Source: Leptospira noumeaensis
GTDB lineage: Bacteria > Spirochaetota > Leptospiria > Leptospirales > Leptospiraceae
Assembly (NCBI RefSeq): GCF_004770765.1
Contig: NZ_RQFK01000007.1
Coordinates: 186,001-250,000, forward strand
DNA length: 64,000 nucleotides
Reading direction: 5' to 3'
Part shown: positions 29,356 to 38,877 of the stretch, piece by piece
Layout of the letters: the number at the start of each line of letters is the position of its first letter
Numbering within the stretch: position 1 is the first letter of the stretch
Program-made: the position numbers and the translations under genes
Notes under the pieces: model-generated
Database searches by the model: none
The model's input: the letters and a program-made list of their open reading frames with translations, nothing else
What the model was told of the DNA's origin: nothing

Positions 29356-30264
29356 ATGGGTTCCAAATTGCCAGTTTCTCAAAATCAGCTTTTACAAACA
29401 TTCCAAGAGTACCTGTCCGTAGAAAAAGGACTGAGCGATAATTCGATATATTCCTACGGATACGATCTTAACAAGTTCGCGATCTTCTTGGAAAAGGAAC
29501 ATATCAACTTTTTAGAAGTAAAAGCAAACGACATTATGCGTTTTCTAGAAGAAGAAAGAGAACGTAAAATCTCCGCAAAAACACTGGCTCGCGAAGTGGT
29601 CGCCATCAGGCAGTTTTATAAGTATCTTCGCGATGAAAAAAGGTTAGATTCCAACCCAACCGAAAAAATTGAAACTCCTGAAGTTGCAAGAACCATTCCT
29701 GATTATTTAACGCAAAGCGAAATTGATGAACTCTTTCGTAATATCAAAGAGGACAATTTGTACGAACTTCGTGATAAATGTATCTTTGAACTTCTTTACT
29801 CTTCTGGCCTTCGTATTTCTGAAGCATGTAACCTAAAGATGACCGATATCGACATGGAAAACATGACGATCACTGTAGAAGGAAAAGGAGGACGCCAACG
29901 TCTAGTTCCTTTTGGTGAGAAGTCTTTGGAGATTTTGAAAAAATATCTTGTGGAAAGCCGCACAGAAATTTTGAAAAAAAGAACTTGTGAATTTGTTTTT
30001 GTATCAAAAAAAGGATCGTATATCAATCGTAAGTCGGTATGGCGCCTTTTAAACCACTACATCAAACGTACAAAAATTAAGAAAAAAGTAACACCACACA
30101 CTCTTCGCCACTCATTTGCTACTCACCTACTTGAGAACCATGCAGACCTCAAATCGGTACAGGAACTTTTGGGTCATATCGATATTTCGACGACTCAAAT
30201 TTACACTCATATGGCAAATAAAACTCTGAAGGAAGTTCATAAGAAATTCCATCCTAGAGGATAA
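29356..30264 (+). CDS. xerD: Tyrosine recombinase XerC/XerD type
   Basis: A 302-residue site-specific recombinase. The N-terminal SAM-like domain (residues 10-95) leads to a catalytic domain with Arg in SSGLRISEACNL, Lys in VEGKGGRQRLVPF, HTLRHSFATHLL (HxxR), LLGHIDISTTQIYTH (His) and the Tyr nucleophile in that last block. Xer enzymes resolve chromosome dimers at dif. XerC and XerD cannot be separated by eye. The order xer-(kinase)-hslV-hslU recalls codV-clpQ-clpY of Firmicutes, where the recombinase is the CodV/XerC type, so the symbol xerD is tentative. The stop overlaps the next start (TAATG). Confidence 0.93.
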   Translation: MGSKLPVSQNQLLQTFQEYLSVEKGLSDNSIYSYGYDLNKFAIFLEKEHINFLEVKANDIMRFLEEERERKISAKTLAREVVAIRQFYKYLRDEKRLDSNPTEKIETPEVARTIPDYLTQSEIDELFRNIKEDNLYELRDKCIFELLYSSGLRISEACNLKMTDIDMENMTITVEGKGGRQRLVPFGEKSLEILKKYLVESRTEILKKRTCEFVFVSKKGSYINRKSVWRLLNHYIKRTKIKKKVTPHTLRHSFATHLLENHADLKSVQELLGHIDISTTQIYTHMANKTLKEVHKKFHPRG

Positions 30265-30695
30265 TGTCGAACCAAAATAAACCCACGGACTACAGTAAAG
30301 TAGTCCGTATCCAAATTCCATCCAACCCCCGTTTTGTTTCTCACACTCGTAACTACTTTTTTAATCTTTGTTTAGAACACGGATTTTCCCTTTTTGATTC
30401 CATGGATTTAAAACTGGTGATCGGGGAAGCCATTGTGAATATCATTCGCCATGCTTATTCAGGCCAACCAAACAAACCCATTTTTATTGAAATGCAATTT
30501 GATAAGGACAGAGTCGAAATCAAACTTAGGGACTATGGGAAAAAAGTCGAACCAAAAGACCTTCGCAGTTTTGATCTGAGCGATTACCGCGAACATGGGA
30601 TTGGACTTTTTATGATTAAAGAACTCACCGATTATTATTTTCTCGACCAATCATTTGAAGTGGGGAACCAAATGGTTCTCATCAAAAGAAAGTAA
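30264..30695 (+). CDS. RsbW-like anti-sigma factor serine kinase (HATPase_c)
   Basis: A 143-residue stand-alone GHKL ATPase domain. The N-box reads [15 protein letters not shown], the G1 box LRDYGKKV (DxG), and the G2 box [14 protein letters not shown]. This is the architecture of SpoIIAB/RsbW/BtrW, kinases that hold a sigma factor and phosphorylate a STAS antagonist. No sigma gene is adjacent; a STAS protein lies at 57681-58016 and a SpoIIE phosphatase at 38859-40784 in this window, either of which could belong to the same pathway. Its ATG overlaps the xer stop, and hslV follows 46 bases later. Confidence 0.88.
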   Translation: MSNQNKPTDYSKVVRIQIPSNPRFVSHTRNYFFNLCLEHGFSLFDSMDLKLVIGEAIVNIIRHAYSGQPNKPIFIEMQFDKDRVEIKLRDYGKKVEPKDLRSFDLSDYREHGIGLFMIKELTDYYFLDQSFEVGNQMVLIKRK

Positions 30696-30741
30696 CCTCC
30701 ATTTTTCTCGACAACACTCACCATTTTGGAATTTTATCCTT

Positions 30742-31275
30742 ATGGAAACAATTCATGCAACGACCATCCTTTCGGTTCGTAAAAACGGTAAAATTGCTGT
30801 AGGCGGTGACGGTCAGGTGTCCATGGGGAATACCGTGATGAAACATACCGCCAGAAAAGTCAGAAGACTTTACAACGGTAAGGTGATCGCTGGGTTTGCA
30901 GGAAGTGCTGCCGATGCATTCACACTCTTTGAACTTTTTGAAAAAAAATTAATCGAACATGGTGGATCTGTGTCTCGTGCAGCAGTGGAACTAGCTCGTG
31001 AATGGAGGATGGACCGGATGTTACGAAGGCTTGAAGCCCTCCTGATTGTTTGTGATGCCAATGAATCTTTTTTAATTTCAGGAACGGGGGACGTCATCTC
31101 GCCGGATGATGGAGTGCTTGCCATTGGTTCTGGTGGGAATTTTGCACTTTCTGCAGCTCGTGCCCTTGTCCAAAACACAGATATGGACCCGAAAGATATT
31201 ATAACAAAAGCAATGCAAATCACAGCAGATATCTGCATATACACTAACCATAATTTGGTGATTGAGGAATTATAA
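30742..31275 (+). CDS. hslV: ATP-dependent protease subunit HslV (ClpQ)
   Basis: A 177-residue proteasome-type peptidase. The N-terminus [16 protein letters not shown] contains the catalytic threonine that is exposed by processing before TTILSV. Further family blocks are [14 protein letters not shown] ([12 protein letters not shown]), [17 protein letters not shown] and [18 protein letters not shown]. The start is placed at ATG 30742, since the frame upstream overlaps the RsbW-like gene and lacks family similarity. It forms a double-hexamer peptidase with HslU. HslU follows with 1 base between the genes. Confidence 0.97.
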   Translation: METIHATTILSVRKNGKIAVGGDGQVSMGNTVMKHTARKVRRLYNGKVIAGFAGSAADAFTLFELFEKKLIEHGGSVSRAAVELAREWRMDRMLRRLEALLIVCDANESFLISGTGDVISPDDGVLAIGSGGNFALSAARALVQNTDMDPKDIITKAMQITADICIYTNHNLVIEEL

Positions 31276-31276
31276 A

Positions 31277-32695
31277 ATGACATATCCAACCATTCTTGCT
31301 GAAGTTATCGGTTCAGGAAATCAACCAGAGGAGTTAACACCTCGTCAAATTGTAGAAAAATTGGATGAACATATCATTGGTCAAACCAAAGCCAAACGAG
31401 CTGTTGCTGTAGCCCTTCGCAATCGTTCCAGACGTCGTAAACTCGACGAGTCACTCCGAGAAGAAATTTATCCAAAAAATATCATTATGATTGGGCCAAC
31501 AGGTGTAGGGAAAACCGAAATTGCACGTCGTCTTTCTAAGTTATGTGGCGCTCCTTTTTTAAAAGTAGAAGCAACTAAATATACTGAAGTGGGTTATGTA
31601 GGCCGAGACGTAGAATCCATGATTCGTGATTTGGCCATGGGTGCCTTAAATTTGGTGAAAGCCGAATTTCGTGACCATGTGAAAGACAAAGCCATTGAAA
31701 AAGCCGAAGAAATTGTCCTCGATGCGATTTTACCTCCCATCTTCCATAAAAAAGAAGCAGATCTAAATCCAGAAGAAAAAGAACGATTCGTTAGTTATCA
31801 AGAATCCAGAGAAAAGTTTAGAGAAAAACTTCGGAAAGGACTTCTTAACGAACAAGAAATTGAAATTGATATTCCAAAACCTTCGGCACCAACGGGAATG
31901 CCCATGTTGCAAGTGTTTGGTGCAGGGAATATGGAAGATATGGACAACCAATTACAAAGTTTACTGGGTGATTTGATGCCAAAAAAATCCGGGAAACGAA
32001 AGGTAAAAGTTTCGGATGCAAGGAAACTTCTCACTGAATCGGAAGCAGAAAAACTCATCGATGCAGACAAAATCCAATCGGAAGCCGTCAGGCGTGTCGA
32101 AGAGATGGGAATTATCTTTTTAGATGAAATTGATAAAATTGCCGGTCGTGAAGGAAGGCAAGGGGCAGATGTGTCTCGCGAAGGAGTCCAAAGGGACTTA
32201 CTTCCGATTGTGGAAGGATCCACAGTAAATACAAAGATTGGGCCCATCAAAACAGATCATATCCTTTTTATTGCTGCTGGTGCCTTTCATATGACAAAAC
32301 CATCGGATCTCATCCCGGAACTCCAAGGACGTTTTCCCATTCGTGTGGAGTTGGAAACACTCACAGAATCTGATTTTGTAAAAATCCTTACCACTCCCAA
32401 GTCTTCTCTCACCAAACAATATGAAGCCCTTCTTGCCACAGAAGGAGTAAAGATCGAATACACAAAAGATGGAATTAGTGAGATTGCAAAACTAGCCTTC
32501 CAAATGAATGAAAAAAATGAAAACATTGGGGCAAGAAGACTGAATACCATTATGGAAAAACTTTTGGAAGACACTAGTTTTGATGCACCTGACCTTCCAG
32601 AGGATCAAAAACAAGTGGTCATTAACGAAGGTTATGTGTCATCTAAACTCAAAGGAATCATTGAAGATAAGGACTTGAGCCGGTTCATTCTGTAA
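31277..32695 (+). CDS. hslU: HslU (ClpY) ATPase subunit of the HslVU protease
   Basis: A 472-residue AAA+ unfoldase. It has [31 protein letters not shown], Walker [15 protein letters not shown], the pore motif [13 protein letters not shown], an intermediate I domain (about residues 110-230) and Walker [14 protein letters not shown]. The C-terminus [10 protein letters not shown] docks into HslV, as in the family. ATG 31277 is chosen. A stem-loop at 32705-32735 follows. HslVU degrades misfolded and regulatory proteins in the cytoplasm. Confidence 0.98.
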   Translation: MTYPTILAEVIGSGNQPEELTPRQIVEKLDEHIIGQTKAKRAVAVALRNRSRRRKLDESLREEIYPKNIIMIGPTGVGKTEIARRLSKLCGAPFLKVEATKYTEVGYVGRDVESMIRDLAMGALNLVKAEFRDHVKDKAIEKAEEIVLDAILPPIFHKKEADLNPEEKERFVSYQESREKFREKLRKGLLNEQEIEIDIPKPSAPTGMPMLQVFGAGNMEDMDNQLQSLLGDLMPKKSGKRKVKVSDARKLLTESEAEKLIDADKIQSEAVRRVEEMGIIFLDEIDKIAGREGRQGADVSREGVQRDLLPIVEGSTVNTKIGPIKTDHILFIAAGAFHMTKPSDLIPELQGRFPIRVELETLTESDFVKILTTPKSSLTKQYEALLATEGVKIEYTKDGISEIAKLAFQMNEKNENIGARRLNTIMEKLLEDTSFDAPDLPEDQKQVVINEGYVSSKLKGIIEDKDLSRFIL

Positions 32696-32704
32696 TCGAG
32701 TATG

Positions 32705-32735
32705 GAAACAGGTAGAAGAAAATTTTACCTGTTTC
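32705..32735. terminator. Stem-loop between convergent hslU and pabBC
   Basis: The 10-bp stem GAAACAGGTA / TACCTGTTTC encloses an 11-base A-rich loop. Only a broken T-run (GTTTCGTTTA) follows, so termination strength on either strand is uncertain. Its position just after hslU and before the end of pabBC fits a shared terminator. Confidence 0.6.
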
Positions 32736-32748
32736 GTTTAATCCATTC

Positions 32749-34611
32749 CTAAAGAATTAGTTCCACTCTTTCAAAACCGCGAAGGGAATTTCCCACAAGG
32801 ATCTCGTCTGCATCTATCAAATCCGATTGAAAAAGTTCAGTTTCTTTGACCCATCCCTTTCGGAGAAGTGCTTCTCGGAACACACCGGGTAGGCCTCCGG
32901 TTTCCAGAGTTGGAGTAAACCAAAACTTTCCTTTTTTCAAAAATAGATTTCGAATGTTGGTTTCTAAGATCCGCCCATCTCGATCAAACAAAACACAATC
33001 ATCAATGGATTTGGCTTTACATTCTTCTAACATTTTTAAATAAAAAGATCTGTTTGTTGTTTTGTGGTATAAAAACAAGTCATTGGAATCCACGGGCCAA
33101 CTAGCAATTCCTAGCCGGATTCTTTGACGAATTTTTGGTTTTGTGAAAGGGAAACTTTCCAATCGGAATTCGCCCCTTTCATTCAGTAAAAAACGGATAC
33201 GAAAAACATCTTCATTTAAAGAAGGGTTGTGATCCAAATTTAAACTTGCTTCCGCTTTCTCTTTGGAGAAAGGGAAACCCATACGAATTGCCGTTTCTTC
33301 CATTCGTTCCAAATGCAGATCTTTTAAAAAATACTTCCCATGACCGAATCGCATTGTTTCTAAAATTTCGAATGGAGGTAGGTTGGGGTTGGAGATGAAT
33401 TTTAATTTGGCCAGGCATTCTTCATATTCTGCTTCCGCATCAGAGAGGACAGTGATTCCACTTCCGACTCCGTAATTTCCTATCCAAATATTTTTTTCGT
33501 TTCTAAAATCGATTGTTCTAATGGTAACGCTGGATCTTATCCATGGAAGACCATCTAACATCTCTGATACGAATAGAGCACCCGTATAAAGTCCTCTATT
33601 ATACCCTTCAAATTCACGTAAAAGTTCAAAAGACCTACGTTTGGGAGCTCCAATCACAGATCCAGAAGGAAATAAGGCTTTGAGGATGGGGAACCATTGG
33701 AAGGGATCTTTTAGTTTGGCTTCGACTTTGGAAACCATTTGCCAAACCGTTTCCAAACCTTTGATTAAAAAAAGATCTGTGACCTGGACTGTTCCTTGTT
33801 TGGCGATCCTTCCCAAATCGTTTCGATAAAGATCCGTAATCATTACATTTTCAGCTCTTTCTTTGGCTGAAGATAGTAGTGTGTTTTTATTTTCTTCGTC
33901 TTGTTTGGATGTGGTTCCGCGAAGGATCGTTCCCTTCATTGGTTCTGTTTGGATATTTTCTCCCTTTACTTCAAAAAATAATTCAGGGGAAAAAGATAAA
34001 ATCCTTTTGTCTTTAAAAGGGTAAAAGGCAGAGTATTTCGTTTTTTGTTTTGATTTTAATGATTGGTAATAGGAAAACAAATCACCTTCAACTGATAGGG
34101 ATATGGGAAAACATAAATTCAATTCATAACTTTCACCCAAGAGTAAAGCATCTTTTGTTTTTTCCCATTTTGCTTTGTAAGTATCTTTTGTCCAAAGGAT
34201 ATCAATGTTTTGTTTGGCGGATTGATCTCTTTGTGTATGATTTGGGTTTGGGTATTGAATTCTTTTTTTTTGTTTATAGATAGTGTAGTGGAGTAGGGGA
34301 GTTCCTTCTTCGAGCCCAGAAGAATCCAAATCCAATCCTTCGATAAAAAAATATCCCAATTCAAAAAACAAGGCTCCGCAAGGGAAGTATCCTTCTTTTC
34401 TAAACTCATCTAACTTGGATAAGTTGTTTGTAATGGATTCTGATAGGTTTTCTTTTTTTGAATAGAAGATTTGAACTTCTTCGTGTAGTTCAAAATACCA
34501 ATCACAAATTGTATAACCTGGTATGGAAAGAGAATCTTCGAAGAGAAATCCACCGGTATTTCGGTATTCTTCCTCGAAAGATTCCCATGTTACTAGATTT
34601 GTCTGTATCAA
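32749..34611 (-). CDS. pabBC: Fused aminodeoxychorismate synthase component I / aminodeoxychorismate lyase
   Basis: A 620-residue fusion. Residues 1 to about 385 are a chorismate-binding domain with [14 protein letters not shown] (PIKGT-type motif), [17 protein letters not shown] and [16 protein letters not shown]. Residues about 390-620 are a class IV PLP protein: [21 protein letters not shown], the PLP Lys in [10 protein letters not shown] and [15 protein letters not shown]. Together they make p-aminobenzoate for folate, with ammonia or a PabA glutaminase not seen here. The start is TTG 34611, overlapping the stop of the upstream gene (TTGA). Similar PabB-PabC fusions occur in many bacteria. 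Confidence 0.92.
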   Translation of the reverse strand: MIQTNLVTWESFEEEYRNTGGFLFEDSLSIPGYTICDWYFELHEEVQIFYSKKENLSESITNNLSKLDEFRKEGYFPCGALFFELGYFFIEGLDLDSSGLEEGTPLLHYTIYKQKKRIQYPNPNHTQRDQSAKQNIDILWTKDTYKAKWEKTKDALLLGESYELNLCFPISLSVEGDLFSYYQSLKSKQKTKYSAFYPFKDKRILSFSPELFFEVKGENIQTEPMKGTILRGTTSKQDEENKNTLLSSAKERAENVMITDLYRNDLGRIAKQGTVQVTDLFLIKGLETVWQMVSKVEAKLKDPFQWFPILKALFPSGSVIGAPKRRSFELLREFEGYNRGLYTGALFVSEMLDGLPWIRSSVTIRTIDFRNEKNIWIGNYGVGSGITVLSDAEAEYEECLAKLKFISNPNLPPFEILETMRFGHGKYFLKDLHLERMEETAIRMGFPFSKEKAEASLNLDHNPSLNEDVFRIRFLLNERGEFRLESFPFTKPKIRQRIRLGIASWPVDSNDLFLYHKTTNRSFYLKMLEECKAKSIDDCVLFDRDGRILETNIRNLFLKKGKFWFTPTLETGGLPGVFREALLRKGWVKETELFQSDLIDADEILVGNSLRGFERVELIL

Positions 34612-35444
34612 AACTCCATCTTTTGGAGGGCTTCTAGAGGATAGTTGAGGTAAACCGTTGTGGTTTTTTTACTGGTTTGGATATCAAAACATTCGAGTGG
34701 ATCAAGCCCTAAGTTATAAAAACCTTCGTCAATCATTGCAATCCCAAACCCAGCGCTTTCTTTTTCATCCAAAAAGTCCGGACGAAAAAACTCAGCAGAA
34801 TTTCCTTGTTTGGCAAGTTCGGCATGTCGTTCTCTACTTTTGCGAATCCGGCTTAAATCCATGCCCATGATCGGGGAATCATTTCTAATCCTGATATAAA
34901 CAGAGGCCGGTCTAATTTCAATTTTCATAGAAATTTTGAGATTATACTTTTTAACTTTTTCTCTAACGATGGTTAAAAAATCTTTTTCATCGATTGTGAG
35001 ATTGTGTTTTTTCGATTTTTTTTTGTCAGACAAAGTTAGAATTTTTTGAACCACTTTTTTGATTTTGTCAGGAACGATATATCGTTGCATGGCATCACGA
35101 AGTGGTTCTGTTTCTAAAATAATGTCGAGTAACTCTTCTGCTTCTTCTTCTGGAGTTTGTCCCTGCGCTGTGAGTTTATTCAAAAGTTCATCCTGAAAGA
35201 TCACAAAACGCGTGTTTGCTTTTACTGCATTTAAGAGGGCTTCCATAAGACCGCTAAACAAATGAAATGAAGTCAGCGGGTTTGCCCCCACTCGGTTTAA
35301 GATTCCTTGAACCACTTCATTGACGATGTCCCTTGTTGACTTGGTGAGTCCTCGGAGTTCAAAATGGAAATAATCCTTTTGAATCAGCAGATCCAAGTTT
35401 TCGATGATTTCGGTGCCTTTGTATTTGATTTTCTCGTTTGCCAT
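34608..35444 (-). CDS. Atypical GHKL (HATPase)-like protein with internal insertion
   Basis: A 278-residue cytoplasmic protein. [17 protein letters not shown] resembles the N-box of GHKL ATPases, and [16 protein letters not shown] near the end resembles the G2 box. Between them lies a helical, Lys/Glu-rich insertion of about 100 residues ([13 protein letters not shown] ... [16 protein letters not shown]), while the region normally holding the DxGxG G1 box reads [15 protein letters not shown] binding is therefore uncertain. No HisKA or receiver is fused. It is translationally coupled to pabBC, which may reflect only co-transcription. It may act as a regulatory kinase-like protein. Confidence 0.6.
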   Translation of the reverse strand: MANEKIKYKGTEIIENLDLLIQKDYFHFELRGLTKSTRDIVNEVVQGILNRVGANPLTSFHLFSGLMEALLNAVKANTRFVIFQDELLNKLTAQGQTPEEEAEELLDIILETEPLRDAMQRYIVPDKIKKVVQKILTLSDKKKSKKHNLTIDEKDFLTIVREKVKKYNLKISMKIEIRPASVYIRIRNDSPIMGMDLSRIRKSRERHAELAKQGNSAEFFRPDFLDEKESAGFGIAMIDEGFYNLGLDPLECFDIQTSKKTTTVYLNYPLEALQKMEF

Positions 35445-35532
35445 TGAGGTTCGCTAAACTTTTATGTTAAAAAAACGGGAAAACAGGGTTTTGTAAACCA
35501 GTTTTCATTTCCCGTGACAAAGGATTGTGTCC

Positions 35533-35775
35533 ATGAAAGAATTCCTTTTAAAAACTCCAGATTTGGGTGATACAGAAAAGATCGAATTGGTTCGTTGGCT
35601 CCTAAAGGTAGGTGATTCCGTGTCAAAAGGGGACGAAATGATCGAACTTGTGACGGACAAAGCAGCTTTTCCCGTAGAGTCTCCTCATTCGGGAACCTTA
35701 AAAAAAATCATAATTCAAGAAGGATCTGTAGTGAAAAAAGGAGATATCCTCGGAATTATGGATATTAACGAATGA
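35533..35775 (+). CDS. Stand-alone lipoyl/biotinyl-type carrier domain
   Basis: An 80-residue single lipoyl-type domain: FLLKTPDLGDTEKIELVRWLLKVGDSVSKGDEMIEL-like fold, with the attachment Lys in VTDKAAFPV (residue 43) and the symmetric hairpin SGTLKKIIIQEGSVVKKGD. The TDKA context fits lipoylation rather than biotinylation, which uses MKM or MKL. No 2-oxoacid dehydrogenase, glycine cleavage or carboxylase gene is adjacent. An AAGGA site 8 bases ahead supports ATG 35533 over the GTG at 35527. The stop overlaps the next start (ATGA). Confidence 0.85.
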   Translation: MKEFLLKTPDLGDTEKIELVRWLLKVGDSVSKGDEMIELVTDKAAFPVESPHSGTLKKIIIQEGSVVKKGDILGIMDINE

Positions 35776-36635
35776 AAATCCTTCACATTTCCGACTTACA
35801 TTTCCCGAAGAAACTATCTTTGTTTTCTCTTCGTGGAAAAGCCATTGTCGGTTATCTTAGCTACAGGTTGAGACGTAAATCAAAACACCCGCTTGTACTA
35901 ATTTCTGCTATGGTTGAAGCCATTAGTAAATTAGAATATGATGCTCTCGTTATTTCTGGTGATTTAACAAATGTTTCTCACCCAGGTGAGTTTGAAAATG
36001 CTAAGGAAATTTTAAAACCTTTACTTACGGACAAAACGTTCTTAATTCCCGGAAACCATGACCGTTACCAAAAACGAGCCATCGGCCCAAATCCCTTATT
36101 TGAAAAAACATTTAGTGAGTGGATGGGAACTTCCTTAGATCCAAATTTATACATTCGTTCTAAAAAAATTGCAGGAAAAGTTTTTATTGGTTGGGATTCC
36201 AATTTTGCCATCCCACGAATCACTGCCAACGGTTATGTGGCACCTGAGGTGATCACAAAAACGGTTCAATCCATAGAAGAACCTTATATTTTAGTTTGTC
36301 ATCACCCTCTTTGGAATCCAAAATCAGAAATTGAATCCAGAGGGCACCGTATGTTAAACCGTGCGGAAGTCATCGACAAACTAAAAGCCAATCCACCACA
36401 ACTCTATTTACATGGGCATACTCATACCAATTGGGTCAAACTTCCTGGAGTGCGAGCTCCGTTTCCGATAGTCAATTCGGCATCGAGTACAAGGTTATCC
36501 GATAGAAGTCATGAATGTGGATTTCATATCATAGAGGTTGGGAAGCCAATCCAATACCGTCGTTTCATTTATTCAGAAGATCAATTCATCGAGACAAATC
36601 CGATTTTTTATGAAGAATCGGAAGGTGTCATTTAA
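35772..36635 (+). CDS. Metallophosphoesterase (calcineurin-like)
   Basis: A 287-residue protein with all five metal-binding blocks of the family: [36 protein letters not shown] and [10 protein letters not shown]. It resembles bacterial CpdA/Icc-type phosphodiesterases, but the substrate may be another phosphoester. It is cytoplasmic; no leader is seen. It is co-translated with the lipoyl domain upstream, and mrp follows after 10 bases with its own AAAGGA site. A role in cyclic nucleotide breakdown would be interesting next to the window's cNMP-binding protein, but this is only a guess. Confidence 0.85.
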   Translation: MKILHISDLHFPKKLSLFSLRGKAIVGYLSYRLRRKSKHPLVLISAMVEAISKLEYDALVISGDLTNVSHPGEFENAKEILKPLLTDKTFLIPGNHDRYQKRAIGPNPLFEKTFSEWMGTSLDPNLYIRSKKIAGKVFIGWDSNFAIPRITANGYVAPEVITKTVQSIEEPYILVCHHPLWNPKSEIESRGHRMLNRAEVIDKLKANPPQLYLHGHTHTNWVKLPGVRAPFPIVNSASSTRLSDRSHECGFHIIEVGKPIQYRRFIYSEDQFIETNPIFYEESEGVI

Positions 36636-36645
36636 AGGACAAATT

Positions 36646-37698
36646 ATGGCTAATGCAAAAGTAGATTTAACAACCATCCAAAGACAACTCATGCAGGTGA
36701 AACATCCTGAGTTAAAAAAAGACATCGTAAGTTTGGGAATGGTGGCATCAGTCACACCCACTGATGACGGGATAGAGATTCTCATCAAAACTCCAAACAA
36801 TGATAGACGATTACAAATTGGACTGGAAGCACAAACAAGACAGCTCATCTCCAAAATTGATGGTGCCGGTAAGGTCAAAATTAAATTTGAAGTAGACCAA
36901 AACCTAAAGATGGAAGATGGCAATCGCATCATCGGTGTTAAAAAGGTGATTGCTGTGGGATCTGGAAAAGGTGGGGTGGGAAAATCAACGGTTACTGCAA
37001 ATTTAGCCTCCACACTGGCGTTGAACGGAAAGAAGGTGGGAATCCTTGATGCTGATATCTATGGACCATCACTTGGAAAGATGTTTGGAATCAATGGCCG
37101 TGTGGCACTCAAGTCTGAAGAAGATAAAATTTATCCCATCGAAAAACACGGAATCAAACTCATATCTTTTTCCTTTCTTGTAACAGAAGACCAACCCGTT
37201 GTATGGCGTGGACCCATGCTTGGAAAGGCCATTGAACAGTTTTTATATGATGTGGTCTGGGGAGAGTTAGATTATCTTTTCATCGACTTACCACCAGGAA
37301 CGGGAGATGTCCAACTCTCTCTTGCCCAACTCATTGATTTGGATGGGGCAGTCATTGTGACAACTCCGCAAGAAGTAGCAGTCCTTGATGCAGGTCGTGC
37401 TGCCGCCATGTTCAAACAGGTAAAAGTACCAATCCTTGGAGTTGTAGAAAATATGTCTGGGTTTGCATGCCCGAAATGTGGCCATGTAACAGATGTTTTT
37501 TCCAAAGGAGGAGGGGAAAAACTCTCGAAACAAGTGGGTGTTCCTGAACTTGGATCGGTTCCTTTGACCCTAGATGTGATGAGTTCTGGCGAGTCGGGAA
37601 AACCTGCCCTGCTTGACGCAAAAGAATCTCCTTTAAAAGAAGCATATTTCCGCATTGCAAAAAATTTGGAAGACCAAATCGCTGCGTGGGAAGATTAA
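36646..37698 (+). CDS. mrp: Mrp/NBP35-type iron-sulfur carrier ATPase
   Basis: A 350-residue protein. An N-terminal DUF59 (MIP18-like) domain covers residues about 1-95. The ParA-like P-loop is [19 protein letters not shown], with [11 protein letters not shown] and [15 protein letters not shown] following. The C-terminal ACPKCGH (CxxC) binds the Fe-S cluster at the dimer interface. Mrp proteins carry Fe-S clusters to target enzymes. ATG 36646 follows an AAAGGA site; the longer frame upstream overlaps the phosphoesterase gene and adds no family sequence. Confidence 0.96.
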   Translation: MANAKVDLTTIQRQLMQVKHPELKKDIVSLGMVASVTPTDDGIEILIKTPNNDRRLQIGLEAQTRQLISKIDGAGKVKIKFEVDQNLKMEDGNRIIGVKKVIAVGSGKGGVGKSTVTANLASTLALNGKKVGILDADIYGPSLGKMFGINGRVALKSEEDKIYPIEKHGIKLISFSFLVTEDQPVVWRGPMLGKAIEQFLYDVVWGELDYLFIDLPPGTGDVQLSLAQLIDLDGAVIVTTPQEVAVLDAGRAAAMFKQVKVPILGVVENMSGFACPKCGHVTDVFSKGGGEKLSKQVGVPELGSVPLTLDVMSSGESGKPALLDAKESPLKEAYFRIAKNLEDQIAAWED

Positions 37699-37745
37699 AA
37701 ATCACTTGTTTCTTCTTCCGCTTTTTTTAGTCTAAAGGATACACT

Positions 37746-38441
37746 ATGAATTTTGAACGCGGTTCCAAACCAAACCCTACCGGTAACTTAATCGCATACT
37801 GCCATGTATTCGGAGAAAATCCGATTGCGCCCGGTGGCAAAATCATAGCTTCCAATGTGGTTGTTAGTTTCTTAAAAATTGGGGACAATTACCCGGTGGT
37901 TACCTTTCCTCCTGTAGGTTTGCCTTCCAAAGAGGAACTGATGAAAATCCTCGCGGACAATATCCATCTTTATGATGTAGTACAACTCCCAGACTTTCAA
38001 ATGCCGGACAACAAGGAACTAGCAAACCAATACATCCAAGAAAGAATGGAACAATTCAACTCCATGGTTATGCGGTATGTTGAGTTTTGTAAGGCCAAAG
38101 AAAAGAAAACACAAACCACTAGCCTAACAGAACATTTGGAACAAGTAAGCGAACCATTAGAAACATTAGCAAGTTTATCTCTCGAATTTCGTAACACTTC
38201 TGGAATTGCTCGTGAAGCTACTAGGCTCAAGATGGAACGTATCGTTGACTATTTCCATAACAACCATCCGACTCTTGACATTGATAATTTTAAAAAAGCA
38301 TTGTCTGTGCCAGGAAAGATGGGAGATGAACTCGTGGGATTGTACATTCAAAAGTTTAACGCCATTCAAATCGAAAATTATGAAACAGCTTCTGACTTAC
38401 GAAAACGTATTTTAGAAATTGAATCTTCCTCTCCTTCTTAA
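37746..38441 (+). CDS. Unknown protein with a UVR-like C-terminal motif
   Basis: A 231-residue cytoplasmic protein. The first 120 residues have beta-strand character ([22 protein letters not shown]) and no family I can name. The C-terminus, [22 protein letters not shown], matches the UVR/UvrB-UvrC interaction motif (two-helix hairpin, E-x-Y-E-x-A). UVR motifs outside UvrBC occur in McsA and Clp-type partners, so a protein-binding role is likely. It is preceded by mrp (47 bases) and followed by the GGQ-type release factor-like gene (49 bases). Confidence 0.6.
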   Translation: MNFERGSKPNPTGNLIAYCHVFGENPIAPGGKIIASNVVVSFLKIGDNYPVVTFPPVGLPSKEELMKILADNIHLYDVVQLPDFQMPDNKELANQYIQERMEQFNSMVMRYVEFCKAKEKKTQTTSLTEHLEQVSEPLETLASLSLEFRNTSGIAREATRLKMERIVDYFHNNHPTLDIDNFKKALSVPGKMGDELVGLYIQKFNAIQIENYETASDLRKRILEIESSSPS

Positions 38442-38490
38442 ATTTTAGTAAAAAAATTTCTTGACCAAATTTGTCTAAGGCCTAATGTAA

Positions 38491-38877
38491 ATGCCCTTAT
38501 CCTTTCCGGTTTCTGTTGAAAAAAACACATCACTACAGAAACGGATGGAAGTACTAGGAATTTCTGAAAAAGACCTAAGCGAACGATTCATTAAGTCCGG
38601 CGGCAAAGGCGGACAAAACGTTAATAAAGTTTCCACTGCGGTGCATTTGGTACATATCCCCACAGGGAAACAAATCAAATGTTCCGTCTATAGAACTCAA
38701 GGTCTCAATCGTTATAAGGCGAGAGACTTGTTGTGTTTAGAGCTGGAACGAAAGTGGAACCAAGCTGAATCGGATGCATTTGTCCAAAAACTTCGAAAGA
38801 AAAAACAGGACAAACATCGTAAGTCCATAAAGAAGAAATTGGAGAAAGAAAAAACAGAATGGAACGAACCTATGTAA
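38491..38877 (+). CDS. GGQ-domain peptide release factor-like protein (ArfB-type ribosome rescue)
   Basis: A 128-residue protein with only the catalytic RF domain: FIKSGGKGGQNVNKVSTAVHLVHIPTG contains the GGQ loop that triggers peptidyl-tRNA hydrolysis. The codon-recognition domains of RF1/RF2 are absent. The C-terminus is a basic helical tail (KKKQDKHRKSIKKKLEKEKTEW), as in ArfB/YaeJ and ICT1, where the tail probes the empty mRNA channel of stalled ribosomes. I infer rescue of non-stop ribosomes. The first ATG (38491) is used; 38545 is an alternative. The last 19 bases overlap the next gene. Confidence 0.85.
   Translation: MPLSFPVSVEKNTSLQKRMEVLGISEKDLSERFIKSGGKGGQNVNKVSTAVHLVHIPTGKQIKCSVYRTQGLNRYKARDLLCLELERKWNQAESDAFVQKLRKKKQDKHRKSIKKKLEKEKTEWNEPM

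Noticed and set aside
30655..30741. N-terminal extension of hslV
   Set aside because: HslV must expose a Thr near its start; the METIHATT start at 30742 fits this and the extension overlaps the kinase gene.
36538..36645. N-terminal extension of mrp
   Set aside because: It is the out-of-frame end of the phosphoesterase gene; AAAGGA precedes ATG 36646.
38461..38488. TTGACC-N16-TAATGT as a promoter for the rescue-factor gene
   Set aside because: Transcription would start within the ATG region and leave no leader; I consider it chance.
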